From assembly GCF_014855515.1 (NCBI RefSeq), contig NZ_JACYFK010000005.1, positions 186,001 through 250,000 of the forward strand: a stretch of 64,000 nt of DNA. The letters are read 5' to 3'. Each line of letters starts with the position of its first letter. Within the stretch, counting starts at the first letter, position 1. The notes below the pieces were generated by a model. That model ran no database searches and was not told the origin of the DNA. It was given only the letters and a program-made list of their open reading frames with translations. The DNA is from Euzebyella marina (GTDB lineage: Bacteria > Bacteroidota > Bacteroidia > Flavobacteriales > Flavobacteriaceae). Made by a program: the position numbers and the translations under genes. Positions 50,705-60,341 of the stretch are shown here, piece after piece.

Positions 50705-52909
50705 ATGACGGAGGCAGCTTTAGAACTAGAAAACAAAGAAATTGCAAAGCAATACAAAGAATTGCTTCGCATAAGCTATCAACATCTTACCGATGATGAC
50801 AAGACCCTTATTCGCTCAGCTTTTGAGGTAGCATTGGATGCCCATAAGGATCAGCGAAGAAAATCAGGAGAAGCCTATGTATTTCATCCTATAGCAGTTG
50901 CCAAGATAGTTGCCTCTGAAATCGGTCTTGATGCGGTGGCTATTGCCTCGGCTCTTCTTCACGACGTGGTGGAAGATTCAGAATATACTCTTGACGACAT
51001 GGAGCGCATGTTCGGAGAAACCATTGCCCGCATTGTTGACGGACTTACTAAGATTGCCCACCTGAAAAAGGATATGAGCACCTCACAGCAAGCGGAAAAC
51101 TTTCGCAAAATGTTGCTCACCCTTCATGATGACGTCAGGGTAATTTTAATCAAGATTGCCGATCGATACCATAATATGCTTACTATGGATTCGATGCCCG
51201 AGCACAAGCAAGTTCAAATGGCATCGGAAACTTTGTATATATATGCTCCACTAGCCCATAGAATCGGGCTTTACAATATTAAAACCGACCTCGAAGATTT
51301 AAGTCTCAAGTATACTGAGCCGGAAGTCTACAGAGACATTAAGGAAAAAATTGAAGATTCTAAAGAAGAGCAACAAGCCTACATTGATGCCTTCTCGGCC
51401 ACTATAGACAAATCTTTAAAAGAAGAAGGACTCAATTATTACATTAAAGGCAGGATGAAATCTATCTTCTCTATCAGAAGAAAGATGAAGGCCCAAAATG
51501 TGTCTTTTGACGAAATTTACGATAAGTTCGCTATTAGAATTATTTATAAGTCGGACAGGCAGAACGAAAAGTTCTTGGCCTGGAAAATTTATTCTATAGT
51601 AACCGACCATTTCACCCCTAACCCAGTTCGATTACGCGACTGGATATCCTCCCCCAAATCGACCGGCTATGAAGCCCTGCACATTACCGTTATGGGCCCA
51701 AAAGGTAGATGGGTAGAAGTTCAGATTCGAAGTGAGCGTATGCATGAAATTGCAGAAAAGGGGTATGCGGCTCACTTCAAGTACAAGCATGGTGAACAAA
51801 AAGAACAAGGCATTGAGATGTGGCTCAACAGACTTCAAGAAGCTTTGGAAAACGCCAATTCGAATGCCGTAGATTTTGTTGAAGAGTTCAAATTGAACCT
51901 ATATTCCAAAGAAATTTTCGTCTTCACCCCTAAAGGAGATTTGAAATCGCTTCCCAAAGGGGCCACTCCACTAGACTTTGCCTTTCATATTCACACCGAG
52001 GTGGGTATGCGCACCAGAGGTGCCAAGGTAAACGGCAAATTGGTTCCTTTAAACACCACATTACACAGTGGGGATCAGGTTGAGATTATCACTTCCGACC
52101 AAGCAAAACCGAATCAAAACTGGCTTGATTATGCCACTACCGCCCGTGCAAGGGCAAAAATCAAATCTTCATTAAGGGAAGAGAAAAAGGTTGTCGCAGA
52201 TGAAGGAAAAGAAATTTTGCGCCGAAAGCTACGTTCGCAAAAAGTTACGTTGAACGAAGACTCCATCAACAAAATGGTCATCTACTTTAAGCTAAAAACC
52301 AGCTTAGATCTTTTTTACAGAGTCGGTATTGGGGCTATCGACAATCAAATGATCAAAGATTTTGTGTCGTCTTACAGTAATGCTTTTATCAGCTTCTTTA
52401 AGAATAAAATTCGAAGAACCCCTGTTCCTGAAAGCATTGATAGAGAAGAAATCACTTCAAAGTTCGATGTACTGGTTTTTGGTAAGGAAGAGGAAAAACT
52501 CGAGTATACCCTTTCTAAATGTTGCAACCCCATTCCAGGTGATGAAGTATTTGGTTTTGTGACCGTTAACGAAGGCATAAAAGTGCATAAAAAAGCCTGC
52601 CCCAACGCGATACAATTACAATCGAATTATGCGTATCGTATCATCACTGCCAAGTGGATCGACTCTACACAAGAAGAATTTCAGAGTGAAATCAAACTTA
52701 CAGGTATCGACAATCTTGGTCTCGTAAATGAGATAACCGAAGTCATTTCAGACGATATGCATGTAAACATGCGCAATTTAAATTTCAGTACCGATGGTGG
52801 CACCTTCACAGGCCGTATCACTGTAGTGGTAAAGAATAACGGCATTCTCAAAAAGTTGATTGAAAACCTCAAGCGCATCAACGGAATAGATAAAGTAACC
52901 CGTTTGTAG
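50705..52909 (+). CDS. bifunctional (p)ppGpp synthetase/hydrolase (RelA/SpoT)
   Basis: A 734-residue Rel protein that makes and degrades the stringent alarmone (p)ppGpp. The HD hydrolase domain (about 50-200) keeps YVFHPIAVAKIVA and LLHDVVEDSEYT, so hydrolysis is likely intact. The synthetase domain (about 245-370) has IYDKFAIRIIYKSDR, STGYEALHITVMGP and VEVQIRSERMHEIAE. A TGS domain (about 400-460, VFTPKGDLKSLPKGATPLDF) and a C-terminal ACT domain follow. fur starts 53 bases downstream. Confidence 0.94.
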   Translation: MTEAALELENKEIAKQYKELLRISYQHLTDDDKTLIRSAFEVALDAHKDQRRKSGEAYVFHPIAVAKIVASEIGLDAVAIASALLHDVVEDSEYTLDDMERMFGETIARIVDGLTKIAHLKKDMSTSQQAENFRKMLLTLHDDVRVILIKIADRYHNMLTMDSMPEHKQVQMASETLYIYAPLAHRIGLYNIKTDLEDLSLKYTEPEVYRDIKEKIEDSKEEQQAYIDAFSATIDKSLKEEGLNYYIKGRMKSIFSIRRKMKAQNVSFDEIYDKFAIRIIYKSDRQNEKFLAWKIYSIVTDHFTPNPVRLRDWISSPKSTGYEALHITVMGPKGRWVEVQIRSERMHEIAEKGYAAHFKYKHGEQKEQGIEMWLNRLQEALENANSNAVDFVEEFKLNLYSKEIFVFTPKGDLKSLPKGATPLDFAFHIHTEVGMRTRGAKVNGKLVPLNTTLHSGDQVEIITSDQAKPNQNWLDYATTARARAKIKSSLREEKKVVADEGKEILRRKLRSQKVTLNEDSINKMVIYFKLKTSLDLFYRVGIGAIDNQMIKDFVSSYSNAFISFFKNKIRRTPVPESIDREEITSKFDVLVFGKEEEKLEYTLSKCCNPIPGDEVFGFVTVNEGIKVHKKACPNAIQLQSNYAYRIITAKWIDSTQEEFQSEIKLTGIDNLGLVNEITEVISDDMHVNMRNLNFSTDGGTFTGRITVVVKNNGILKKLIENLKRINGIDKVTRL

Positions 52910-52930
52910 ATTTGAATTAAAATATAACTG

Positions 52931-52938
52931 TACATTTG
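52931..52938 (+). promoter_or_regulatory. -7 box for fur
   Basis: TACATTTG matches TAnnTTTG and ends 24 bases before the ATG of fur. It overlaps the TTG of a longer reading frame and so excludes that start. Confidence 0.65.
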
Positions 52939-52962
52939 CAAATTGTAGTACGTACTCTTGTT

Positions 52963-53418
52963 ATGGCAGAAAATAAAAACCAAGAAATAGTCAAAAACGT
53001 ATTTACCACCTTTCTAGAGGATAACGGGCATCGAAAAACACCCGAGCGTTACGCTATTTTACAGGAAATATATGATAGTGAAGAGCATTTCGATATAGAA
53101 TCGCTTTACATTAACATGAAAAATAAGAACTATAGGGTAAGCCGGGCAACCCTATACAATACCATTGAATTGCTTTTAGAATGCAAACTTGTTCGCAAGC
53201 ACCAATTTGGTAAGAGCCAGGCACAATACGAAAAGTCATATTTCGACCGCCAACACGATCACGTAATACTTACCGATACAGGTGAGGTCGTAGAATTCTG
53301 CGACCCTCGTATTCAATCTATAAAAAAGACCATAGAAGAGGTTTTTGATATCAAGATCAGTAACCACTCTCTTTATTTCTATGGCACCAGAAATAAAAAC
53401 GAAAACACCAACAGCTAA
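52963..53418 (+). CDS. Fur-family transcriptional regulator
   Basis: A 151-residue Fur-family repressor. The winged helix contains [19 protein letters not shown] and [22 protein letters not shown] read in parts. The dimer domain has [18 protein letters not shown] with the metal histidines. The CxxC pairs of a structural zinc site are absent: only single cysteines occur (ECK, FCD). It could sense iron, zinc or peroxide, and which is not decided by sequence. The ATG is fixed by the promoter box, 27 bases inside the longer TTG frame. purA follows after 13 bases. Confidence 0.88.
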   Translation: MAENKNQEIVKNVFTTFLEDNGHRKTPERYAILQEIYDSEEHFDIESLYINMKNKNYRVSRATLYNTIELLLECKLVRKHQFGKSQAQYEKSYFDRQHDHVILTDTGEVVEFCDPRIQSIKKTIEEVFDIKISNHSLYFYGTRNKNENTNS

Positions 53419-53431
53419 GCGAAAATTTTAA

Positions 53432-54703
53432 ATGGCAGTAGATTTATTGTTAGGATTACAGTGGGGAGACGAAGGAAAAGGAAAAATCGTCGATGTACTG
53501 ACCAAAAACTATGATATAATTGCCAGATTTCAAGGAGGTCCGAATGCTGGGCACACCTTGGAATTTGATGGCATTAAACACGTACTTCATACCATTCCTT
53601 CAGGTATATTTCACAAAAATGCCATTAATATAGTTGGCAATGGGGTGGTAATAGATCCTGTTATTTTCAAAAAAGAGTTAGAAGCCCTTGAGCAGTTTAA
53701 AATCGATATAAAATCGAAATTGCTCATTTCCCGTAAGGCACATTTAATTTTACCTACCCATCGTTTGCTCGATGCTGCTTCTGAAACTTCTAAAGGTAAG
53801 GCCAAAATAGGCTCGACCCTTAAGGGTATCGGCCCCACCTATATGGATAAAACAGGTCGTAACGGCATGAGAATAGGTGATCTTGAGATGAGCGATTGGA
53901 AAGAAAAATACCGTGCCCTTGCCGACAAGCACGAAGCTATGATCGACTACTACAATGTTGATATAGAATATGACTTGGCCGAGTTGGAAAACGAATTCTT
54001 CAAATCAGTAGAAGCACTAAAAAAACTCACCTTTATCGATAGTGAAGAATATCTGTTTCAGGCTCAAAGGTCAGGTAAGAAAATTTTGGCCGAAGGCGCG
54101 CAAGGATCACTTCTTGATATCGATTTTGGCACCTACCCTTTCGTAACTTCCAGTAATACCACCGCCGCTGGTGCTTGTACTGGTTTAGGCGTTGCACCGA
54201 ACCAAATCGGTGAGGTGAAAGGTATCTTTAAAGCATATACAACACGTGTGGGTAGCGGACCGTTTCCTACCGAGTTATTCGACGAAGATGGTGAAACCAT
54301 GGGAAGAGTCGGCAACGAGTTTGGCGCTACTACGGGTAGACCAAGACGCTGTGGCTGGCTTGATATTGTAGCTTTGAAATATGCCGTTCAAGTTAACGGT
54401 GTTACAGAGCTTATGATGATGAAGGCTGATGTTCTTAGCGGATTCGAAACCATTAAAATATGTACGGCATACAACTATAAAGGTGAAAAAATCACTCACC
54501 TACCATACAATATTGAAGCCGAAAACGTTACCCCGATTTACAGCGAGATGAAGGGTTGGAAAGAAGATTTAACTAAAATGTCGAAAGCCGACGAGCTGCC
54601 AAAAGAGCTTGCTGCTTATATAGAATTTTTAGAAAAAGAGCTTGAAGTGCCTATAAAGATCGTATCGGTCGGTCCTGACCGTACTCAAACGATTTTAAGA
54701 TAA
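53432..54703 (+). CDS. purA: adenylosuccinate synthetase
   Basis: PurA joins IMP and aspartate with GTP in AMP synthesis. The 423-residue protein has the P-loop-like GLQWGDEGKGKIVDVL, GGPNAGHTLEF, KGIGPTYMDKTGRNGMR, EGAQGSLLDIDFGTYPFVTS in parts and TRVGSGPFPTEL, and ATTGRPRRCGWLD. The length is standard. It lies directly behind fur on the same strand. Confidence 0.96.
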   Translation: MAVDLLLGLQWGDEGKGKIVDVLTKNYDIIARFQGGPNAGHTLEFDGIKHVLHTIPSGIFHKNAINIVGNGVVIDPVIFKKELEALEQFKIDIKSKLLISRKAHLILPTHRLLDAASETSKGKAKIGSTLKGIGPTYMDKTGRNGMRIGDLEMSDWKEKYRALADKHEAMIDYYNVDIEYDLAELENEFFKSVEALKKLTFIDSEEYLFQAQRSGKKILAEGAQGSLLDIDFGTYPFVTSSNTTAAGACTGLGVAPNQIGEVKGIFKAYTTRVGSGPFPTELFDEDGETMGRVGNEFGATTGRPRRCGWLDIVALKYAVQVNGVTELMMMKADVLSGFETIKICTAYNYKGEKITHLPYNIEAENVTPIYSEMKGWKEDLTKMSKADELPKELAAYIEFLEKELEVPIKIVSVGPDRTQTILR

Positions 54704-54709
54704 TCTTGG

Positions 54710-54771
54710 GTTTAGCAAAGAAGGTTTAGGTGCCTAGACTGCTATAGGTACTTGCTAAATCTTTGCTAAAC
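54710..54771. repeat. 62-base inverted repeat between purA and ostA-like gene
   Basis: GTTTAGCAAAG at 54710-54720 pairs perfectly with CTTTGCTAAAC at 54761-54771. Inside, after a five-base mismatch loop, GGTGCCTA-type bases pair again with TAGGTACT, giving an imperfect stem of about 22 pairs with an 8-base loop. No T-run follows, so it is not a standard terminator. It may be a factor-dependent terminator, an RNA-processing site or a small palindromic repeat. Confidence 0.6.
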
Positions 54772-54796
54772 TCTATTCCATAGACCACAAAAAGAC

Positions 54797-54804
54797 TATT
54801 TTTG
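54797..54804 (+). promoter_or_regulatory. -7 box for the OstA-like gene
   Basis: TATTTTTG matches TAnnTTTG, 18 bases before the TTG start. Together with the hairpin upstream it separates this gene from purA. Confidence 0.6.
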
Positions 54805-54822
54805 GACAAAATCTAATAGGAA

Positions 54823-56574
54823 TTGAATCTAATTTCCCGCATTCTAATTTTCCTAGCGTGTTCTACCATTTGTTATGCACAGGGGCAAAACCAAAGTGCT
54901 GACACCGTTCAAAACAAGCAGATCAATATCGTCTACGGGGCCAACTTTACGAAGAACGAGGCGCAGTTTCCGGGTGCTTCGATTTTCAGTAAAGATACCC
55001 GACAAGTTCAGTTTGAGCACCAAGGGGCTGATCTCTGGTGCGACATAGCCATTTACTATCAAAAGGAAAATAGGCTTAGGGCTCTAGGAAACGTTCGCTT
55101 GCAACAAGGAGACTCCATCGAACTTACTAGTGGAAAAATAAATTACGATGGCGAGACCAAATTGGCAAAAGCCTACGAAGATGTTCTTCTAAGAGCTGAT
55201 CAGCAGACAGGTCAAATGACGCTTCGTACAGACACCCTTTATTTTGATAGAGAGAATCAAGAATCGTATTATAACAGTTCGGGTACGATTGTAGATTCGA
55301 CCAACACACTCACCAGTGAAATAGGGCGCTATTTTATGGAACTGAAGAAATATCAGTTTCTAGATAGTGTACATATCCAAAATCCGCAATATACCTTAGA
55401 TTCTGAACGCTTAGATTACTACACGACCTCAAAGAACGCCTACATGTACGGTGCTTCGACTATCACAGGGGAAAGCTATAAAATTTACTGTGAACGAGGT
55501 TTTTACGACACTAAAATAGAGAGTGGTTACGGAATTAAAAACACCAGAATCGACTACAACAATAGAATAATCGAAGGTGATAGTGTCTTTTTTGACAAAG
55601 CGACCGAATTTGCTTCCGCGACTAATAATATAGTGGTGACCGATACGGTAAACGACGGTGTTATAAAAGCGCATTATGCAGAAATTTATAAGGCAAAAGA
55701 CTCCGTTTTCGCCACGAAAAGAGCTGTCTCTATAAGTTTGGTAGAGCAAGATTCCCTTTATATGCACGGCGATACCTTAATGGTTACCGGAAAGCCAAAA
55801 AATAGAATTTCACGCGCTTTTCATAATGCCAAATTCTATAAAACCGATTTGAGCGGCAAATGTGACTCCCTTCACTTCTCCGAAAAAACCGGAATTACCC
55901 AACTAATAAGAAATCCGGTACTATGGAATGGCGAAAACCAAATGACCGGTGATAGTATTCATTTGATATCAAACTTGAAAACCGAAAAACTCGATTCTTT
56001 AAAGGTAATCAACAATGCCTTCATCGTATCGCTTGATAGTATCAGTAAAACAGGTTACAATCAGGCAAAGGGCAAAGATCTTTTTGGTAAATTCATCGAT
56101 AACGAATTGAAAATTATTGACCTCATAAAGAACACAGAAGTCATCTATTACATGTACAATGATGATGACGAGCTCATTGGTATCGATAAAACGATTTGTA
56201 GTAAAATTCGAATTACGATGGCCAATAACGATGTGGAAGACCTTACCTTTTATACCGATCCTGATGGTGATATATTTCCAGACAAAGAGCTTCCTTTTGA
56301 AAGTAGAAAACTAAAAGGCTTTGTTTGGCGGGGAGATGAGAGAATATTAAAAATGGAAGATATTTTTGATGAGGACGACAATAATTTAGAGCTGGTCGTT
56401 ATCAATGGTCTCGACAACCCAATCGATATTGATGCATTGGAGGCCGAACGTGATCAAAATTCGAACGACCCCGTAAATGGCATCCCTCCGACCAAAAACG
56501 TTCCTATCAATACCAAGGTTTCCGACAGACCAAAACAAATTAAGGTTACCTCCGACCCGAACCAATTCCAATAA
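54823..56574 (+). CDS. OstA/LptA-like envelope protein
   Basis: A 583-residue exported protein starting at TTG with a signal peptide ending near CYAQG. The body is made of repeated OstA/LptA jelly-roll strands, with phrases such as ENRLRALGNVRLQQGDSIEL, LRADQQTGQMTLRTDTLYF in parts and KIYCERGFYDTKIESGYG. LptA-family proteins carry lipopolysaccharide over the periplasm. This one is three times longer than E. coli LptA and lacks the LptD beta-barrel, and this long form is known in Bacteroidota. The last 60 residues look disordered and rich in Pro and Asn. A class III aminotransferase follows after 21 bases. Confidence 0.86.
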   Translation: MNLISRILIFLACSTICYAQGQNQSADTVQNKQINIVYGANFTKNEAQFPGASIFSKDTRQVQFEHQGADLWCDIAIYYQKENRLRALGNVRLQQGDSIELTSGKINYDGETKLAKAYEDVLLRADQQTGQMTLRTDTLYFDRENQESYYNSSGTIVDSTNTLTSEIGRYFMELKKYQFLDSVHIQNPQYTLDSERLDYYTTSKNAYMYGASTITGESYKIYCERGFYDTKIESGYGIKNTRIDYNNRIIEGDSVFFDKATEFASATNNIVVTDTVNDGVIKAHYAEIYKAKDSVFATKRAVSISLVEQDSLYMHGDTLMVTGKPKNRISRAFHNAKFYKTDLSGKCDSLHFSEKTGITQLIRNPVLWNGENQMTGDSIHLISNLKTEKLDSLKVINNAFIVSLDSISKTGYNQAKGKDLFGKFIDNELKIIDLIKNTEVIYYMYNDDDELIGIDKTICSKIRITMANNDVEDLTFYTDPDGDIFPDKELPFESRKLKGFVWRGDERILKMEDIFDEDDNNLELVVINGLDNPIDIDALEAERDQNSNDPVNGIPPTKNVPINTKVSDRPKQIKVTSDPNQFQ

Positions 56575-56595
56575 TTCATTAGAAAATTAGCGGCC

Positions 56596-57777
56596 ATGAC
56601 AGATGATTTCTTAAAATATCAGGCCCAAACCTCTCCTCACCCTCTGGCAATGGAGGTGGAAAAGGCTGAAGGCAGTTATATCTATGACACCGGCGGTAAA
56701 GCCCATCTTGATTTTGTAGCAGGGGTTTCTGCGTGTACTTTAGGCCATTGCCACCCCGAAGTGGTTTCTGCCATTAAAGACCAGACGGAAAAATACATGC
56801 ACGTGATGGTGTATGGCGAATATGCCCAAGCACCCGCAGTTGAATACACTAAATTATTGGCCTCGGTTCTACCAGCAGGCCTGGATACTACCTATTTGGT
56901 CAATTCGGGCACCGAAGCAGTCGAAGGCGCTTTAAAATTGGCGAGAAGGGCTACAGGAAGAAGCCAGTTGATAGCCGCCAAAAATGCCTACCATGGCAAC
57001 ACCATGGGCAGTTTGAGCGTATTAGGCAATAAAGAAAGAAAAGGACCTTTTAGACCCTTGCTTCCCGATGTGCACTTCATCAGGTTTAATTCTGTTGATG
57101 ATGTAGAGAATATAACCCACCAAACAGCGGCCGTAATTTTAGAGACTATTCAAGGAGGGGCCGGATTTATTCTTCCGGAGAAAAATTACCTCCAAGAAGT
57201 TCGTAAGCGATGTGATGAGACGGGTACACTACTGATTCTTGATGAGATTCAACCAGGTTTCGGCAGAACAGGTAAATTGTTTGCTTTTGAACACTATAAT
57301 ATTGTTCCTGATATTCTGGTTATCGGTAAAGGCATGGCTTCAGGTCTTCCAGTAGGTGCTTTTGTTGCCTCCAATGCCCTAATGGCCCATTTACAACATA
57401 GCCCAAAATTAGGTCATATTACCACCTTTGGTGGAAACCCTGTAATTGCTGCGGCTTCGTTGGCCACCTTAAAAAAATTGGTTCAATCAGATATTATGAA
57501 ACAAATCTCAAAGAAAGAGGCCTTGTTTCGAAGGTACCTTCGACACCCTCTTATTGAGGAAATTAGAGGTACTGGATTGATGCTTGCCCCCATACTAAAA
57601 TCGGCTGAATTGGCTAACCATGTAATTTTGACATGCGCCCAAAAGGGACTGATTCTCTTTTGGTTACAGTTCGAACCGAGGGCCTTACGAATCTCGCCAC
57701 CCCTGACCATGTCAGAACATGAAATAGAAATCGGATGTGGCACAATACTTGAAGTTTTAAATGCATATGAGCAATAA
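56596..57777 (+). CDS. class III PLP-dependent aminotransferase
   Basis: A 393-residue PLP enzyme of the ornithine/acetylornithine/4-aminobutyrate aminotransferase group. Motifs are YLVNSGTEAVEGALKLARR, LILDEIQPGFGRTGKLFAFE and DILVIGKGMASGLPVGAFV with the PLP lysine, then GGNPVIAAASLATL. Substrate is not clear. It may share a transcript with the OstA-like gene upstream. Confidence 0.9.
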   Translation: MTDDFLKYQAQTSPHPLAMEVEKAEGSYIYDTGGKAHLDFVAGVSACTLGHCHPEVVSAIKDQTEKYMHVMVYGEYAQAPAVEYTKLLASVLPAGLDTTYLVNSGTEAVEGALKLARRATGRSQLIAAKNAYHGNTMGSLSVLGNKERKGPFRPLLPDVHFIRFNSVDDVENITHQTAAVILETIQGGAGFILPEKNYLQEVRKRCDETGTLLILDEIQPGFGRTGKLFAFEHYNIVPDILVIGKGMASGLPVGAFVASNALMAHLQHSPKLGHITTFGGNPVIAAASLATLKKLVQSDIMKQISKKEALFRRYLRHPLIEEIRGTGLMLAPILKSAELANHVILTCAQKGLILFWLQFEPRALRISPPLTMSEHEIEIGCGTILEVLNAYEQ

Positions 57778-57874
57778 GCTGTTAACTAATTTGTTAATAA
57801 TATAGGCTCCAACGGAAAAAAAAGTGCCTTTCAAAAGGTTACTTTTAATTCCATAGTTTAACCAAAACGTTCTT

Positions 57875-59275
57875 ATGGCGTTAGAATCTAACGAAAGGCC
57901 AGACCAATCCATCGCCAAGTTTGAATCAATGCTCAAGACTGACGATGTTTATTTCTTCGATGCCGAAGATTTTGAGGATATCATCCATCACTATCTGAAC
58001 AACGGCAAGATTACCTTGGCCAAAAAAGCAATTAGAATTGGGCTTCAACAGCACCCGGGTTCCATTGAACTAAAGCTACTCGATGTAGAGGTTCTTGTTT
58101 TTGAGAACCATCTCGACCAAGCCGAGCAGTATCTCGATGAGCTTCAATTACTGGATAGCAGCAATGAAGAAATCTTTATTCAGCGGGCCAATATTTTCTC
58201 TAAAAAAGACAATCATGAGGCCGCTGTCGAGTTTCTGAACAAAGCTCTAGACCTTACCGATAATAGCTTTGATATTTATTCCCTTTTAGGAATGGAGTAT
58301 CTCTTTATGGACGATTACAAGCTGGCCAAAGAGAGTTTTATGCGCTGTGTAGATTTCGATGAGCAAGATTATTCATCGCTTTACAATGTAATCTACTGCT
58401 TTGAGTTTTTAGAAGATCATGATGGTGCCATTGTTTATCTGAACGACTATTTAGAGCGCAATCCGTATTGCGAGGTCGCTTGGCATCAATTGGGTAAGCA
58501 ATACATTGCCAAAAATATGCTTTCGGAGGCATTGACCGCCTTTGATTTTGCTATCATTTCCGATGACACTTTTATCGGCGCCTATTTTGAAAAGGGAAAG
58601 GTTCTTGAAAAACTGGGCAAGTACAATGAGGCTATAGAGAACTACGAGACAACCATTCAAATGGAAGACCCGACCTCTCATGCCTACCTAAGAATTGGTA
58701 AATGCTATGAGCGATTGGAGAACGATGAAATGGCCAAGTACTACTATTATCACACGGTACATGAAGACCCTCTTCTAGATAAGGGTTGGTTGGCGATTAC
58801 CGATTTCTACTATAGACGTAAAAACTACAAAAAGGCACTATTCTATGTGAATAAGGCCTTGAATATCGATGGTGAAAATCCGCAATATTGGAAAAAATGT
58901 GCCATGATCAATTTTGCTCTTGAGCGCTACGATCAAGCCGATTTTTCTTATAAGCAGGCCGTAGACCTTGGCAATTATGAATTGGGCACATGGCTCGATT
59001 GGGCAGAGGTCATTAAAAGAAATGATGATTTACCAGGGGCCATTCATGTATTATCACAGGGACAAGAATTCTATCCGGATAACGCTGAACTAAAGTATAA
59101 AACAGCGGGATGCTACCTTGACATGAACGATACCATCAATGCTCGAATTTGTTTAATTGATGCATTAAATCTAGATTTTAAAAAACTAGATGCATTCAAA
59201 CAAGAATATCCACAATATGCGGCCACCGACTGGTTGCGTGGTATCGTGGCCAAAATCGAGAAATCGCTAAGGTAA
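57875..59275 (+). CDS. TPR-repeat protein
   Basis: A 466-residue protein without signal peptide or membrane segment, built from about 12 tetratricopeptide repeats, for example SIELKLLDVEVLVFENHLDQ, GKVLEKLGKYNEAIENYE and RIGKCYERLENDEMAKYY. Such proteins are cytoplasmic scaffolds. The partner is unknown. It is conserved in flavobacteria near the DUF368 and aroE genes. Confidence 0.88.
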   Translation: MALESNERPDQSIAKFESMLKTDDVYFFDAEDFEDIIHHYLNNGKITLAKKAIRIGLQQHPGSIELKLLDVEVLVFENHLDQAEQYLDELQLLDSSNEEIFIQRANIFSKKDNHEAAVEFLNKALDLTDNSFDIYSLLGMEYLFMDDYKLAKESFMRCVDFDEQDYSSLYNVIYCFEFLEDHDGAIVYLNDYLERNPYCEVAWHQLGKQYIAKNMLSEALTAFDFAIISDDTFIGAYFEKGKVLEKLGKYNEAIENYETTIQMEDPTSHAYLRIGKCYERLENDEMAKYYYYHTVHEDPLLDKGWLAITDFYYRRKNYKKALFYVNKALNIDGENPQYWKKCAMINFALERYDQADFSYKQAVDLGNYELGTWLDWAEVIKRNDDLPGAIHVLSQGQEFYPDNAELKYKTAGCYLDMNDTINARICLIDALNLDFKKLDAFKQEYPQYAATDWLRGIVAKIEKSLR

Positions 59276-59388
59276 ATCTCTCTTTTCGAGGTTAATATCA
59301 GATTTGATTATCTGTGGTTCAATTTTCTACCTTGGTTTCGACCGGCACGCTTTGCCTTATTTTAATCACGATACCATTTTAAAAAGGT

Positions 59389-59396
59389 TATTTTTG
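59389..59396 (+). promoter_or_regulatory. -7 box for DUF368-DUF368-aroE
   Basis: TATTTTTG matches TAnnTTTG and ends 20 bases before the ATG of the first DUF368 gene. The three genes downstream are tightly packed and probably share this promoter. Confidence 0.6.
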
Positions 59397-59416
59397 TTTT
59401 CGCTCAATTAATTTCA

Positions 59417-60331
59417 ATGGAGAACAGAAACTTATTTCAATACTTTTTAGTCACATTAAAAGGCATGGCCATGGGTGCTGCCGACGTTGTGCCTGGTGTT
59501 TCAGGTGGTACAATTGCGTTTATTTCCGGTATTTATGAAGAGTTGATTACTTCAATAAACAATGTAAACCTATCATTGATCAAAACGTTGAAAGAAAACG
59601 GCTTCAAGTCTGCATGGCAACAGCTGAACGGTAATTTTCTAGTTGCCCTTTTTATCGGAATAGGCATCAGTGTTCTGTCATTGGCTAAATTGGTGAGTTG
59701 GCTTCTTGAGAACAAGCCTATTCTTATTTGGTCATTCTTTTTTGGTTTGGTCATCGCCAGTATTTTATTGGTAGGTAAAGAGGTAAAGAAATGGAACGTG
59801 GCCACAGTAATCGCCTTGATTATAGGTGCCGCAACCGCCTACTACATTACTACTCTGCCCCCTTCAGGTAGTGTAGACAGTCTCCCGTTTTTGTTTCTTT
59901 CGGGCGCACTTGCCATCTGTGCCATGATTTTACCCGGAATTTCAGGGGCGTTTATATTAGTTCTACTCGGTTCTTACAAAACCATTATCGACGCCCTGCA
60001 CAATATGGATTTCAAGATAATAGCAGTGGTCGGAGCTGGCGCTATCTTTGGTATTTTGAGTTTTGCACGTCTTTTGAAATGGATGTTTACCCATTACAAA
60101 AATTTGACCTTGGCGCTATTGACCGGCTTTATTATCGGTTCTCTGAACAAAATTTGGCCTTGGAAACGCGTTTTGGAAACCCGTACAATTGGCGAAAAAA
60201 TAATTACCATCGACGAGAACGTTTCACCATTCAATTTTGCAGGCGACAACCAATTAGTAATTGCAATAGTTGCTGCGTTGGTCGGATTTGGTCTTATTTT
60301 TATCTTAGAGCGCATCGCAGCAAAAAAATAA
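59417..60331 (+). CDS. DUF368 (PopT-type) polyprenyl-phosphate translocase candidate, copy 1
   Basis: A 304-residue protein with about nine membrane segments and the DUF368 motifs MGAADVVPGVSGGTIAF and MILPGISGAFILVLLGSY. Members of DUF368 (PopT) were shown to recycle undecaprenyl phosphate across the membrane for cell-wall synthesis. Assignment of that role here is from the family. A paralogue follows after 10 bases. Confidence 0.9.
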   Translation: MENRNLFQYFLVTLKGMAMGAADVVPGVSGGTIAFISGIYEELITSINNVNLSLIKTLKENGFKSAWQQLNGNFLVALFIGIGISVLSLAKLVSWLLENKPILIWSFFFGLVIASILLVGKEVKKWNVATVIALIIGAATAYYITTLPPSGSVDSLPFLFLSGALAICAMILPGISGAFILVLLGSYKTIIDALHNMDFKIIAVVGAGAIFGILSFARLLKWMFTHYKNLTLALLTGFIIGSLNKIWPWKRVLETRTIGEKIITIDENVSPFNFAGDNQLVIAIVAALVGFGLIFILERIAAKK

Positions 60332-60341
60332 GAGCACTTAC

